Assembly: GCA_052033505.1 (NCBI GenBank)
Contig: JBPOJN010000042.1
Span: 13,812 to 77,811 of the forward strand
DNA: 64,000 nt
DNA from: JBPOJN01 sp052033505
GTDB lineage: Bacteria > UBA10199 > JACPAL01 > GCA-016699445
Direction of reading: 5' to 3'
Part shown: positions 36,195 to 44,810 of the stretch, in pieces
How positions within the stretch are numbered: position 1 is the first letter of the stretch
Layout: each line of letters begins with the position of its first letter
Notes under the pieces: generated by a model
The model's input: only the letters and a program-made list of their open reading frames with translations
Databases searched by the model: none
What the model was told of the DNA's origin: nothing
Made by a program: the position numbers and the translations under genes

Positions 36195-38069
36195 TCACTC
36201 ATCCTCTTTGAAGCCGACGTCTCTGCCGCTGACGGTAAAATGACGAAATTCGCTGAAGATGTTTTGAGCCAATACCTTCTTAGCGGCCACGAAGGTCGCA
36301 TCGTATTTTTTGGTGAAATCAATGTTGATCGCTCGAGAGGCGAATTGGGTCCAAAAGGACTCGACGGGTTTGATCTTGTCGTCTTCCAAGACGAAGGCGT
36401 CGCTTTCGATCTGCGAGGCGTCGGGGGGATTCGAGAAAAAGGCGCCCATGTCGAGCGTCAGGAGAGGATTTGAAAAATCCAAATCCTGGGCGCCTTCGAG
36501 GGAGGCTTGGACCGTGACGGCCGCGTCGCGAAGTTCGGCGAAAGCGGCTTCGTCCCTGTCGGAGGCGTCGATGACGCCGTCGGCTGTTATCTGCTTCGAA
36601 ATATCATCCGCGTCTAAAACGAGCCGGATCCCTTGGACGAATCGCATCCGCGCCTCTTCCAGCTCGTGATCGGGTCTGAGAACGAAGCAGGTATTGAGGC
36701 GGTCGACGATCTCTTGTTTGGAGACGGTCAGGTTTCCCTCTTCGTTGTAAAGATCCCCGATCTGCATGGGACAGTCCCAGGATGAGGCGAGATGGAGGGC
36801 CATTTGGGCGAATTCGAAGCCGGCGCGGAAGAGTTTCAAATCGGTGCGATTCAGCGCGGCGTCTTGATGGCCGAAGTAAAGTCCTTTGGGAATGACGAAT
36901 TGAAAACCGTCGTCACGGTCGGCGCGTTCCAGGAGATCGCGGATTTCTTCGATCAGAGCAACGTAGCCGCGGGATACGTTCAATCCATCCGAGATTTTGA
37001 AATCGTCCCGCGCTTGGAAGAGTAGGGCGGCTTTTTTCGGGAGGTGGCCTTCGTTTTTGAAAAGGGGAAGGTAATCGGTCGGCTTCGGACTTTTAGGAAG
37101 CGTGATGGTGTCCGACATTATCCCATTTAAAGTGATCGTCTCATCGCCGCCGTTGCTGAGTGTAATATTGGAAAATTTTACCTGTACGTTCTCTCCGGGG
37201 TTGTTTCCCGCGTCGACCAGTGTGAAAGAGCCGGTGGCTCCGTCATAGGTGTTGAAATACTGGTCCTTCGATTGGACCCAGAGATTCAAGACCGGAGATC
37301 CTCCGCATCCGGAAGCGTCGGGGGTTCTTTGGGATACGTCGATGGTTTCTCCCGCGTTCCATTGAAAGTTTGAAAGAACGTTTCCGTCTTTTGCGGCTTG
37401 GACGGTGAGGCTGATACCACCTTCGAGAGTGATGGAGGAGTCGGCATTGTGATGCTGGAAATAAATCGTTTTTCCCGTGCAATCGACGGTGCTGGTATAA
37501 GCGGATTGATCATCTGATTTGGTCCAATAAGCGTCCCGGCAAGCATCTTCGCAAGCGATGTCTCCGGCGCACGACGTAAGGCACGCATCGCGTTCGCTCG
37601 CTATTTGTTGAAAGTAGGCGGTTCGAGCCTGCTGGTCGTATAAATGAGACACACGAGCATAGTCGTTAGTGTTTGCGACCCCATAAAACGGACCTGAAAT
37701 CCCATCAAAAGCGGTTTGGGCCTGGTTTACTTCATTCAACGCCGCCAAATAGCCTTCGGGTCCGAAAATGTTCGAGAGTTTTGCCGACGGTTGTCCGAAG
37801 TGGGAGAGGATATTCTGAGAAGGATCGCTTTCGCCGAGAAGCAACATTCTCGTAAACGCGGCGCCGAAAGTGGCTTGGGTGTTGGTTCCGTCGAGGCCTA
37901 AAGCGGAGTCATAGGAAGCCTTCGCACCCGCGATGTCACCTTGGGAGAGTAGGTTTAAGGCTTGATCGCTTAAGCTTTGAGACGTTGCGGGAGGCGCGCC
38001 GGCACCTCCGCAATTAGCTAGCGTCAGCAGAAGCGCCGTCAGATACGGCAGTGACCGGAATGCTTTCAT
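36195..38069 (-). CDS. TPR-type outer-membrane lipoprotein of unknown function
   Basis: 624 residues. The signal peptide ends in the lipobox LANC-GG. A TPR-like unit follows at about residues 32-75 (DQALNLLSQGDIAGAKASYDSAL). A Cys-rich insert (CLTSCAGDIACEDACRD) and a beta-sandwich-like region lie mid-protein, and the second half is helical. It overlaps the stop of mlaC (ATGA) and has a GGGGGAAC ribosome site. This tight coupling suggests that the lipoprotein works with the MlaC-like carrier in phospholipid or hydrophobic-compound traffic (inference). No family recognised beyond the TPR. Confidence 0.72.
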   Translation of the reverse strand: MKAFRSLPYLTALLLTLANCGGAGAPPATSQSLSDQALNLLSQGDIAGAKASYDSALGLDGTNTQATFGAAFTRMLLLGESDPSQNILSHFGQPSAKLSNIFGPEGYLAALNEVNQAQTAFDGISGPFYGVANTNDYARVSHLYDQQARTAYFQQIASERDACLTSCAGDIACEDACRDAYWTKSDDQSAYTSTVDCTGKTIYFQHHNADSSITLEGGISLTVQAAKDGNVLSNFQWNAGETIDVSQRTPDASGCGGSPVLNLWVQSKDQYFNTYDGATGSFTLVDAGNNPGENVQVKFSNITLSNGGDETITLNGIMSDTITLPKSPKPTDYLPLFKNEGHLPKKAALLFQARDDFKISDGLNVSRGYVALIEEIRDLLERADRDDGFQFVIPKGLYFGHQDAALNRTDLKLFRAGFEFAQMALHLASSWDCPMQIGDLYNEEGNLTVSKQEIVDRLNTCFVLRPDHELEEARMRFVQGIRLVLDADDISKQITADGVIDASDRDEAAFAELRDAAVTVQASLEGAQDLDFSNPLLTLDMGAFFSNPPDASQIESDAFVLEDDKIKPVESFWTQFASRAINIDFTKKYDATFVAAKKVLAQNIFSEFRHFTVSGRDVGFKEDE

Positions 38070-38665
38070 TGTTCCCCCTTGGGTTTTATTTGTTGATCGA
38101 GTTTAGCGAGCAGAGCGTCGAAGCCTTGCGTCCTCAGGATGTGGTTGAATTGTCCGCGGTAGTTTCTCGATAAAAGCGCGCCGGCCACTTCGACGTCGTT
38201 TATCTTCCAGGCGTCGGCGTTTCTGACGAAGAACACGCGGAAACCGACATGTTTATCGGCTTTGGCGCCGCGGAATTTAAGTTCCGCCCGGTCGCTGGTT
38301 CTCTTTTGGGATTCGAGGGTCAGAGAAACATCACCACGAGGGATGCGGGAGAGTTTGTGGACTAAGCTGTTCAAAAAAACGGTCTCGAAGCGGCCGCTGA
38401 AGGCTTTTTTCTGCTCGGGAGTCCATTGCGGCCAATAGTCTTGAAGGGCCGACTGGTAGAAGCTTTCGAAGTCGTAGTGAGCGCGTAATGAATTTTTGAC
38501 GGATTCTTCCCGGTGGGAGGGATCGAGTTCTTGAGAGAGAGTTTTTGTTTCCGTCCAAAGACCGGAAATGATTTCCATGGGTTTTGTTTCGGCATGGACC
38601 GGACCCGAGAGGAGTATTCCGAAAAAGAGCCTGGCTATAAGGATAGTGAAAGCCTTTATTTTCAT
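38066..38665 (-). CDS. MlaC/Ttg2D-family periplasmic lipid carrier
   Basis: 199 residues with a signal peptide (GPVHAET). The MlaC pattern is visible: NSLRAHYDFESFYQSALQ, then YWPQWTPEQKKAFSGRFETV and the late beta strands FRVFFVRNADAWKINDVEV and GALLSRNYRGQFNHILR. MlaC shuttles phospholipids between the outer-membrane MlaA complex and inner-membrane MlaFEDB. Here mlaA, mlaD, mlaE and mlaF are not adjacent. Instead the gene is followed, with ATGA overlap, by a large TPR lipoprotein that might act as a local partner. The upstream 227 bp is A+T-rich and likely contains the promoter. Confidence 0.88.
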   Translation of the reverse strand: MKIKAFTILIARLFFGILLSGPVHAETKPMEIISGLWTETKTLSQELDPSHREESVKNSLRAHYDFESFYQSALQDYWPQWTPEQKKAFSGRFETVFLNSLVHKLSRIPRGDVSLTLESQKRTSDRAELKFRGAKADKHVGFRVFFVRNADAWKINDVEVAGALLSRNYRGQFNHILRTQGFDALLAKLDQQIKPKGEQ

Positions 38666-38892
38666 AAGCCCCGTTTTCCGAAGATGCGATTCTTGGTTTA
38701 TCGAATTACAATTAATAAAGTTGTTAAATAATCACTGCCAAATAAAATTCGCATCCGAAACGTCGTTTTCAGGGAGAAAGGTGAGCAAGGAAGAGGCCAA
38801 GAGGAAGATCGGGGGTGAGAGTTGAAAAGGTTGAGGATTTTTTAAAAAAGAGGGCGGAAAGTTTGTAAAGTTTACAAGAGAGGTTCGGAAAT

Positions 38893-39798
38893 TTACATCG
38901 CCGCGCACCACTGCTTCATCTGCTCGTAAACCCGTAGGCTTTTTTGGAGGCGGTAGTGGGAGATGCCCAAAAGGATGCGGCAGTGTTCTTTTCGGAAGGG
39001 GATTGCGCTGGAAGGGAAATAGCCTTGGCCGGTGCCGCTGGCGGTCGGGACGAGGCCGTCGCCGAGGAGGGAGCCTATCTTCGAGCCGGGAACTTTCGAA
39101 AGGGTGCCACAGATCAGGTAGTGGCCGGCGGTCTCTAGCAGAGGCGTCCGGTTTCGGTGGCGGTAGAAGAGGTCGTTTGCGTTCTTACGTCGCCAATCTT
39201 CGTCGGTGACATAGCCGTGCCTTAAGTCCTTCACGCCCGCGCTGCGAAGTTCGCCTAAGGTCGAGATGAGTCTCGTGACGGGGGTGGGGATGGTGTTTAA
39301 AACCGTCGTCGTGAGTTTGCCCAATTTTTCCCAATGCGTGCCTAAATGCGGAGAGCCCAGGTAAAAAACCTTACTCACGAGCCGGATCCATTTCCGGTTT
39401 TCTTTTTGTCCGTAATGACAGGCGCTGCGAAACAGCAATCCGCCCATGCTGTGGCCGACTAAGACGACTTCCCGGATTTTAGTCGGAGACGATGCGATTA
39501 ATTTTTCCAATAAGGCCGAGAGGCGCTTGCCGTTGGTGGAAATGTGAAGGCCGGAGTTGTAGCGCAAGTAAAGCGGGGCGAATCCGAAATCCCGTTCTAG
39601 TAGCGAGCCATAGTCGGTTTTTTCGCCGGACGCCTCATCGAAGAAGGTCCATCCCATTTCGGAACCGCAGCTGCCGTGGGCCAGGATGCAGATTTTGCCG
39701 CTCGCTGAGATTTTTGAAGAGCTTAACTTCGGATGCAGCTCCATCTTTACGGCGATCCGGCTTCGTCCAAAATGATCGCCGAAGACGCCATTAGCCAC
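38893..39798 (-). CDS. Alpha/beta hydrolase (lipase/PGAP1-like)
   Basis: 301 residues from a GTG. CILAHGSCGSEMGW forms the oxyanion region, VVLVGHSMGGLLFR holds the nucleophile Ser, and YLGSPHLGTHWEKLG follows as in PGAP1-like lipases; GDGLVP and the late KEHCRILLGISHY carry the likely Asp and His. The upstream frame stays open and coding-like (LGHHATRLRC) back to a TAA near the preceding gene but offers no ATG, so the N-terminus may start at an unusual codon or be eroded. No signal peptide is seen. Expected to hydrolyse lipid or ester substrates; specificity unknown. Confidence 0.8.
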   Translation of the reverse strand: MANGVFGDHFGRSRIAVKMELHPKLSSSKISASGKICILAHGSCGSEMGWTFFDEASGEKTDYGSLLERDFGFAPLYLRYNSGLHISTNGKRLSALLEKLIASSPTKIREVVLVGHSMGGLLFRSACHYGQKENRKWIRLVSKVFYLGSPHLGTHWEKLGKLTTTVLNTIPTPVTRLISTLGELRSAGVKDLRHGYVTDEDWRRKNANDLFYRHRNRTPLLETAGHYLICGTLSKVPGSKIGSLLGDGLVPTASGTGQGYFPSSAIPFRKEHCRILLGISHYRLQKSLRVYEQMKQWCAAM

Positions 39799-39873
39799 GC
39801 AACGCAGGCGCGTCGCATGGTGGCCTAATACCTCTAGAGTTTTTTTGATTTTAGAGATGTTTTTACGTTTTCC

Positions 39874-40410
39874 TTATTTTTTCCCGACGCGCGTATATCT
39901 CATCGTCATAGGTTCGGACTTTTCCTTGCCGTCACCGCTGCAGCTGGATTCGAACGTGTTTTTGTCGATGAAGTGAATCTTCGTGCTGCCCATGCTCGGG
40001 TCTTTCTTGGACTTGAGTCCGTCGACTTTGGCGACGTTCATCGTGAGGCTGTCTTCCGTGCTGCTCGCGAGCTTCAATGTGGGGCGGTTGCGCATGATGC
40101 AATAATGCGTCATCGCGAGCTTGCCGTTGTCGTCGTAATAAACGGAAATCATTTCATTCGGCGTTCCGGGAAAAATACGCTCCAGCACCGCGCTGCCGCC
40201 GGCCGTGACTTCGTATTCGGTGTACACTTTTTCGTTGGGCTTCCCGAACATGGAGGTCGTCGAGGTCCAGCGGCCTTCGAGGGCTTTGATGCGTTGCAAC
40301 TCGGGAGAACTCGTATCCGCCGGAATGGCGTGTTCGCCGGCATGGGCGACGGAAGAAAGGCTGAGAGCCACGGGGCAAACAGCAAGGAATGTTTTGAATG
40401 TATTTTTCAT
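39874..40410 (-). CDS. Exported DUF1579-like protein
   Basis: 178 residues. The signal peptide ends near SSVAHAGEH. The mature protein begins with the DUF1579-like pattern LQRIKALEGRWTSTTSMFGKP and a calycin-like run of strands (YTEYEVTAGGSAVLERIF, EMISVYYDDNGKLAMTHYC). This suggests a small lipocalin-like barrel in the periplasm. Function is not known for the family. No strong ribosome site precedes the ATG. It lies upstream of, and co-directional with, the hydrolase gene and divergent from gluQ. Confidence 0.7.
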   Translation of the reverse strand: MKNTFKTFLAVCPVALSLSSVAHAGEHAIPADTSSPELQRIKALEGRWTSTTSMFGKPNEKVYTEYEVTAGGSAVLERIFPGTPNEMISVYYDDNGKLAMTHYCIMRNRPTLKLASSTEDSLTMNVAKVDGLKSKKDPSMGSTKIHFIDKNTFESSCSGDGKEKSEPMTMRYTRVGKK

Positions 40411-40517
40411 AAAGCAGGTTCAAGTTTGAGGGAATCCGTCTATCTCATGTGAGTAGAAGATTCAAACGAAACAAAGATCTACCCTGCCGGACTTTTTGCC
40501 ATTAAAGTCCGTCGCTC

Positions 40518-41420
40518 ATGCCCGTCCGCTTCGCCCCTAGTCCGACCGGTTCTTTTCACGTGGGTAACCTGCGCACCGCTTGGATCTCTCGGCGATGGGC
40601 GTCTTTCTTAAAACTTCCTTGGGTTGTCCGCTTCGAAGATATCGATGTGCCGCGCGTGGTGCGGGGGGCGCGTGAAAGGCAATTGGCTGACATGAAATCA
40701 TTGGGTCTAGTGCCGGATCAAATCGTGCTCCAGAGCGAGCGGCGGGGAAGGCATTGGCAAGTTTTTCAAGATTTCCAGAAAGCGGGACTGATCTATCCGT
40801 GTTATTGCTCCCGCAAAATGGTGCGCCAGGCCGTCGAGGATTCCGCCTCGGCCCCGCATCAAGAACCTCCCGCCTACAGCGGCCGTTGCCGTCATATGGC
40901 CGATCAAAATTTTAATACGGATTTTCCGAGTTTAGCTTGGCGATTAAAAATGCCGGATGAAAGCGGTGCCGAAGATGCGGTCATCGCGCGCACGTCTCCG
41001 GTTTGGGAGCAAGTGGAGACTCCGGACGCGGCTTCGTTTGTTCCCGCTTATCATTGGGCTTGTGCGATCGACGATCAGGACGGCGGTTATGAGTTATTGG
41101 TGAGGGCTTGGGATCTGGAAGGAGTGACGTCGCTCCAGAGAACGATCCAATCCCATTTATGCCGTCTTGAAGGAAAAATCTTTGAGCCGGCCGCCATTTT
41201 TCATTGTGCCTTGGTCGTCCGGAACGACGGTCAACGTCTCGAAAAGCGCACGAAGGGTGTGACGTTGCCAGAGCTGTTGGATGCGGGAGAGGCGGCGGCA
41301 TCGCTGACGGCGAAATTCGAGACTTCATTCTCGCATGCTTTTCAATGTCTTCCCCCTGGGCTCGTGTTTGGGGAAGAGCGCAAAAAGATGACGCTTGGAG
41401 AGCTTGGTCTGAAAGAATAG
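40518..41420 (+). CDS. gluQ: Glutamyl-Q tRNA(Asp) synthetase
   Basis: 300 residues, the expected size for the short GluRS paralogue without anticodon domain. RFAPSPTGSFHVGNLRTAW holds the HIGH-type motif, CYCS...YSGRC supplies the zinc ligands typical of GluQ, RAWDLEGVTSLQRTIQ is the activation region, and LEKRTKGVTL replaces KMSKS. It attaches glutamate to queuosine at position 34 of tRNA-Asp without using tRNA-Glu. No dksA is adjacent, unlike in gammaproteobacteria. It is followed 58 bp later by an Old Yellow Enzyme gene. Confidence 0.92.
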   Translation: MPVRFAPSPTGSFHVGNLRTAWISRRWASFLKLPWVVRFEDIDVPRVVRGARERQLADMKSLGLVPDQIVLQSERRGRHWQVFQDFQKAGLIYPCYCSRKMVRQAVEDSASAPHQEPPAYSGRCRHMADQNFNTDFPSLAWRLKMPDESGAEDAVIARTSPVWEQVETPDAASFVPAYHWACAIDDQDGGYELLVRAWDLEGVTSLQRTIQSHLCRLEGKIFEPAAIFHCALVVRNDGQRLEKRTKGVTLPELLDAGEAAASLTAKFETSFSHAFQCLPPGLVFGEERKKMTLGELGLKE

Positions 41421-41478
41421 ATCCTGACTTCAAGTCAATTTCGTTGATGAATCCGAAAAACTACTGTCTTTTGGGTTT

Positions 41479-42555
41479 ATGAAAAATTTCTCTCCACTTT
41501 TCCAGCCGCTTCGCTTGGGCGACCTTCAACTCAAAAACCGTATGATCATGTCGCCGCTGACGCGTAGCCGTGCCACTGGGACTGAGGGGCGCGTGCCGAA
41601 CGCGCTCATGGCCGAGTATTACCGGCAGCGCGCTTCGGCCGGGCTCATCATCACCGAAGCCACGATCGTCAGTCCCATGGGCGCGGGCTATGCGAACACG
41701 CCCGGGATTTATTCCGACGAACAAACGGAAGCCTGGAAGCTCATCACCAAGACGGTGCACGACGCCGGCGGTTTGATTTTCCTGCAGCTCTGGCACGTGG
41801 GGCGGATTTCAGATCCTGCTTTTTTAAACGGTGAAACGCCCGTCGCGCCGAGCGCGATCCAACCCAAAGGACACGTGAGTTTACTGCGTCCCGAAAAACC
41901 TTACGTCACGCCGCGGGCTTTGGAATTGAATGAGATTCCCGAAATCGTCGAACAGTTCCGCAAAGGCGCGGAGAACGCGAAGAAGGCCGGATTCGACGGC
42001 GTGGAGATCCATGGGGCAAACGGTTATTTGCTCGATCAATTCTTGCAGGACGGTTCGAATAAAAGAACGGATCGTTACGGCGGATCTTTGGAAAACCGCG
42101 CACGCCTGATGCTCGAAGTCGCCGATGCGGTGATTTCCGTTTGGGGGCCGGGCCGCGTCGGGATGCATCTCGCGCCGCGCAGCGACGCTCACGACATGTC
42201 CGACAGTCATCCGCGCGAGACGTTCGGGTATGTCGCGGAAGAATTGGGCAAACGGAAAATCGCTTTTCTCTGCGCCCGCGCCTCGCAACAAGACGATCAT
42301 TTAGGGGCGTACCTGAAAAAGAAATTCGGCGGGGTTTTCATCGCGAACCAGGAACTGAACCAGACCACGGCGGAAAAACTCATCGTGGAAAACGAAGCCG
42401 ACGCGGTGGCGTTCGGCCGCCTCTTTCTTGCAAACCCGGATTTGCCGAAACGTTTTGAATTGAAAACGGAATTGAATACGCCCGACCCGACGACCTTCTA
42501 CGCGCCGGGACCGAAAGGCTATGCGGATTATCCTTTTTTGGGTGCCTCGCTCTAG
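41479..42555 (+). CDS. Old Yellow Enzyme-family NADH:flavin oxidoreductase (NemA-like)
   Basis: 358 residues. The FMN-binding TIM-barrel motifs are complete: NRMIMSPLTRSRA, LQLWHVGRIS, FDGVEIHGANGYLLDQFLQ (substrate-binding His with the Asn of HGAN), NKRTDRYGGSLENRARL, LAPRSDAHDMSDS and AVAFGRLFLANPDLP. It reduces activated alkenes, nitro compounds or N-ethylmaleimide-type electrophiles with NAD(P)H in the cytoplasm. The gene probably shares a transcript with gluQ. Nothing in the surroundings defines its natural substrate. Confidence 0.93.
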   Translation: MKNFSPLFQPLRLGDLQLKNRMIMSPLTRSRATGTEGRVPNALMAEYYRQRASAGLIITEATIVSPMGAGYANTPGIYSDEQTEAWKLITKTVHDAGGLIFLQLWHVGRISDPAFLNGETPVAPSAIQPKGHVSLLRPEKPYVTPRALELNEIPEIVEQFRKGAENAKKAGFDGVEIHGANGYLLDQFLQDGSNKRTDRYGGSLENRARLMLEVADAVISVWGPGRVGMHLAPRSDAHDMSDSHPRETFGYVAEELGKRKIAFLCARASQQDDHLGAYLKKKFGGVFIANQELNQTTAEKLIVENEADAVAFGRLFLANPDLPKRFELKTELNTPDPTTFYAPGPKGYADYPFLGASL

Positions 42556-42574
42556 TTGTTCCCGTCGCCGAGGT

Positions 42575-43405
42575 TCACCAGGAATCAAGGAACATAGGTG
42601 AGCGGCCAAGCGCCGCTCGTGAAGTCGGTGGCGCCGGTGCCGAGGTTAGCGCAGTCGGGGCGACTTCACGCGTTGAAACCGCCCCCATGGAAGGAGAGTT
42701 CGTATTCACCGCCGTCAGGTGGAAGGTCTTCAGGTCCGCGCCTACTTCAGCGCCTGTTCCCGTCGTATAAGGTGTCGTGTTGCTGTCGCTGTCGACCTGG
42801 CAAAAGAAATCCATCAGGTTGTTGTCGAGGATCGTCTCGCTAAAAACAAAAGGTGTGTCGGTCAAGTCGGCATTGGCTAAGGCGGGAGTCCCGGCATTGA
42901 AGAGTGCCACCTGAACCTCCGCCCATCCGGCGGGGATGGCGTCCAGACCTTCCGGAAGCGTGGGCGTAAAATCGTCGAATCCATTGGTGGCAAAAGTCGT
43001 GTCCAGAGGATTGATTTCCAGCTGGATCGGATCGATGCGGTAGCGGCGGTACGTGGTTTCCGCCATCGCATCTTCATTACGGATTTGAGAATAATTATCG
43101 GCTTCGTTGATGCTTAAGTACTCGGCGGGTTCGGATTGGTTCATGTTGTGACAGTAAACGTCCCAAGGTTGGCTTTCGTCGCCGTCAATATAGAGGGTGT
43201 AAGTTCCGTTCGCGGGCCTGTCTCCCGTCTCATCGACGGCGGCTTCCTGGACTTCCAAACAGGTTTGCGGAAAAGTCGAAATAACGTCCGTCGGCGCCGC
43301 ACCCGCGCAGCCGGTAATGCCGACAAGCCCAAGAGAACCGGTGATCAGAGAGAAAGCCGGCATCGCTAACATCACCAAAATAAAACCCATCCGACGTGTT
43401 GTCAT
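42575..43405 (-). CDS. GON-domain lipoprotein with apparently frameshifted C-terminus
   Basis: 276 residues as read. The signal peptide ends in GITGC, a lipobox. From about residue 48 the GON pattern appears: CLEVQEA, GTYTLYIDGDESQPWDVYCHNM, PAEYLSI, NYSQI and TTYRRYRIDPIQLEI. This is the domain known from ADAMTS9/GON-1 and some bacterial surface proteins. After NTNSPSMG (about 42682-42686, a G5 run on the coding strand) the product becomes Pro/Ala/Ser-rich. A neighbouring frame instead gives GGGFNA, a TGA at 42666-42668, then DCANLGTGATDFTSGAWPL and TYVP ending at 42585, a far more protein-like end. A frameshift plus a nonsense change, or sequence errors, is likely. GGGGGAC precedes the ATG. 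Confidence 0.72.
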   Translation of the reverse strand: MTTRRMGFILVMLAMPAFSLITGSLGLVGITGCAGAAPTDVISTFPQTCLEVQEAAVDETGDRPANGTYTLYIDGDESQPWDVYCHNMNQSEPAEYLSINEADNYSQIRNEDAMAETTYRRYRIDPIQLEINPLDTTFATNGFDDFTPTLPEGLDAIPAGWAEVQVALFNAGTPALANADLTDTPFVFSETILDNNLMDFFCQVDSDSNTTPYTTGTGAEVGADLKTFHLTAVNTNSPSMGAVSTREVAPTALTSAPAPPTSRAALGRSPMFLDSW

Positions 43406-43559
43406 GAGTCCCCCAAAAATTTGATTTTGAATATCTTAGCAGAAGTGAGCGAAAGGGTGCAGGGAAAAGAATATATGAGAGACGGAGGCGCATTCCGTTG
43501 CTAAAATGTTTTAAGTTGAAATCGGGATTAAAAGCGCCAGATTTAGAGGAGGATACAGA

Positions 43560-43874
43560 TTATCTTTTTTTAAGGCCCAAAGAGCCGCTTTGATGTGAGA
43601 TCAGGATGAAGTCGCCAGGGCCTCTCTGGAGAAGGGCGTTTGCCGTCGTTGTAATGGCCCAGCCGTGATAAGGATCCCTGAGTTTCGCCGAATCCTCACT
43701 CCAAGACAGTTCGTCCAGAACAATTTCGATGCGGTGGTCCGCCCTGATCATGGATTCACACGCGGCTCCGCAACCCCGCCAACCTAATTGCTGCATCACG
43801 GCCCGTCCGTCCGGCGCTCTGCCCGAGGTGTTCGACCGATATTGATCGCGATGAAGATCGATGCCAGGATTCAT
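43560..43874 (-). CDS. Small hypothetical protein with Cys-containing QLGWRGCGAAC motif
   Basis: 104 residues, unassigned. QQLGWRGCGAACESMI resembles the Q-x5-CGxAA active-site opening of C39-like cysteine peptidases, but the expected His/Asp region is not convincing: DPYHGWAITTT is the only candidate. A separate C-terminal segment reads GPGDFILISHQSG. No signal peptide. It may be a small secreted-effector-like or truncated peptidase-fold gene. It is divergent from the DUF4143 fragment and upstream of nothing obvious. Coding status is moderately supported. Confidence 0.5.
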   Translation of the reverse strand: MNPGIDLHRDQYRSNTSGRAPDGRAVMQQLGWRGCGAACESMIRADHRIEIVLDELSWSEDSAKLRDPYHGWAITTTANALLQRGPGDFILISHQSGSLGLKKR

Positions 43875-43956
43875 CGTTTAGGACTCACGGGGTCAACATG
43901 TCTGGCGACAGCGAGGAGCAGCTTGCCTTCCTCGAATCGCTTCTCTAGAGAACGGC

Positions 43957-44772
43957 ATGCCCAAGACTCATAAAACCAAGATACACAAACGTCCGTTTCC
44001 GTTGACCAGTCAGGAGATCGGAAAATACGACCTCTTGAAGATCTTGCGTTTCGGCGCCTTGCCTTCCGTGTACGCGTCCAAAAGTTTCGAGCTTAAGGAT
44101 CATGCGGCCTACGTGGATGCGTACCTCGAAGAGATGAAAGCCCAAGGTAGGATCAAAAATAAAGAAGAATTCCTGAAATTCCTCCGGACCGTTTCGTTGA
44201 ATAGCGGGGGATTGATCGTTTTGACCAAAGGCATGGACCGTTCCTTCGAGCTGAAGACATCTAAAGTCCTCGAATATTTCGAAATCCTGAAAGATACGCT
44301 CATGGGAGACTTCCTCGAGCCTTACTCTCCGAACCCGATCCCGAAGGGCATGATCCTGAAGAAATTTTATTTTTTTGACGTGGGGATTTCCAATTTCTTG
44401 GCGAATCGCTGGGACATCTCGCCTGGGACCGGGAGTTTCAAGTGTACTTTGGAGCAATTCGTCGTCATGGAATTGCGCGCTTATCTTTCGCGCCGTAAAG
44501 ACGCCCGGCCTCTTCGTTTTTGGAGATCGGAATATGCGACCGAAGTGAAATGTCTGATCGGCGACGAAGTCGCTATTGACATCGACGGCTCCAAGGACGC
44601 GATCACCAGCCGTAATCTCGAAGGTTTCAAAAGTCTGGGCGCCGACACTCCCTTCAAGCCGAGACATCGTCTAATCGTCTCCATCGAGGAGAAGCCTAGA
44701 AAAGTTGACTTCGTCGAAGTCCTGCCCGTCGCGGAATTTTTATCGCGGCTTTGGGACGATAAATACGCTTGA
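43957..44772 (+). pseudogene. N-terminally truncated AAA/DUF4143 ATPase
   Basis: 271 residues corresponding only to the C-terminal half of the common AAA_14-DUF4143 proteins: FPLTSQEIGKYDLLKILRFGALPSVY, then VDAYLEEMKAQGRIKN, FLKFLRTVSLNSG and the nuclease-like end RFWRSEYATEVKCLIGDEVAIDID. The N-terminal P-loop domain (about 150-200 residues) is absent. Just upstream, 43848-43892 gives KIDARIHRLGLTGST, reminiscent of the 'LLTGSS' sensor strand that precedes this half, so the gene looks internally deleted. The remaining frame is long and clean and may still be translated from the ATG at 43957. Confidence 0.7.
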
Positions 44773-44810
44773 GAAAGATTTGGTGCCTTGCGCCGGCTTT
44801 CGCCCATGCG

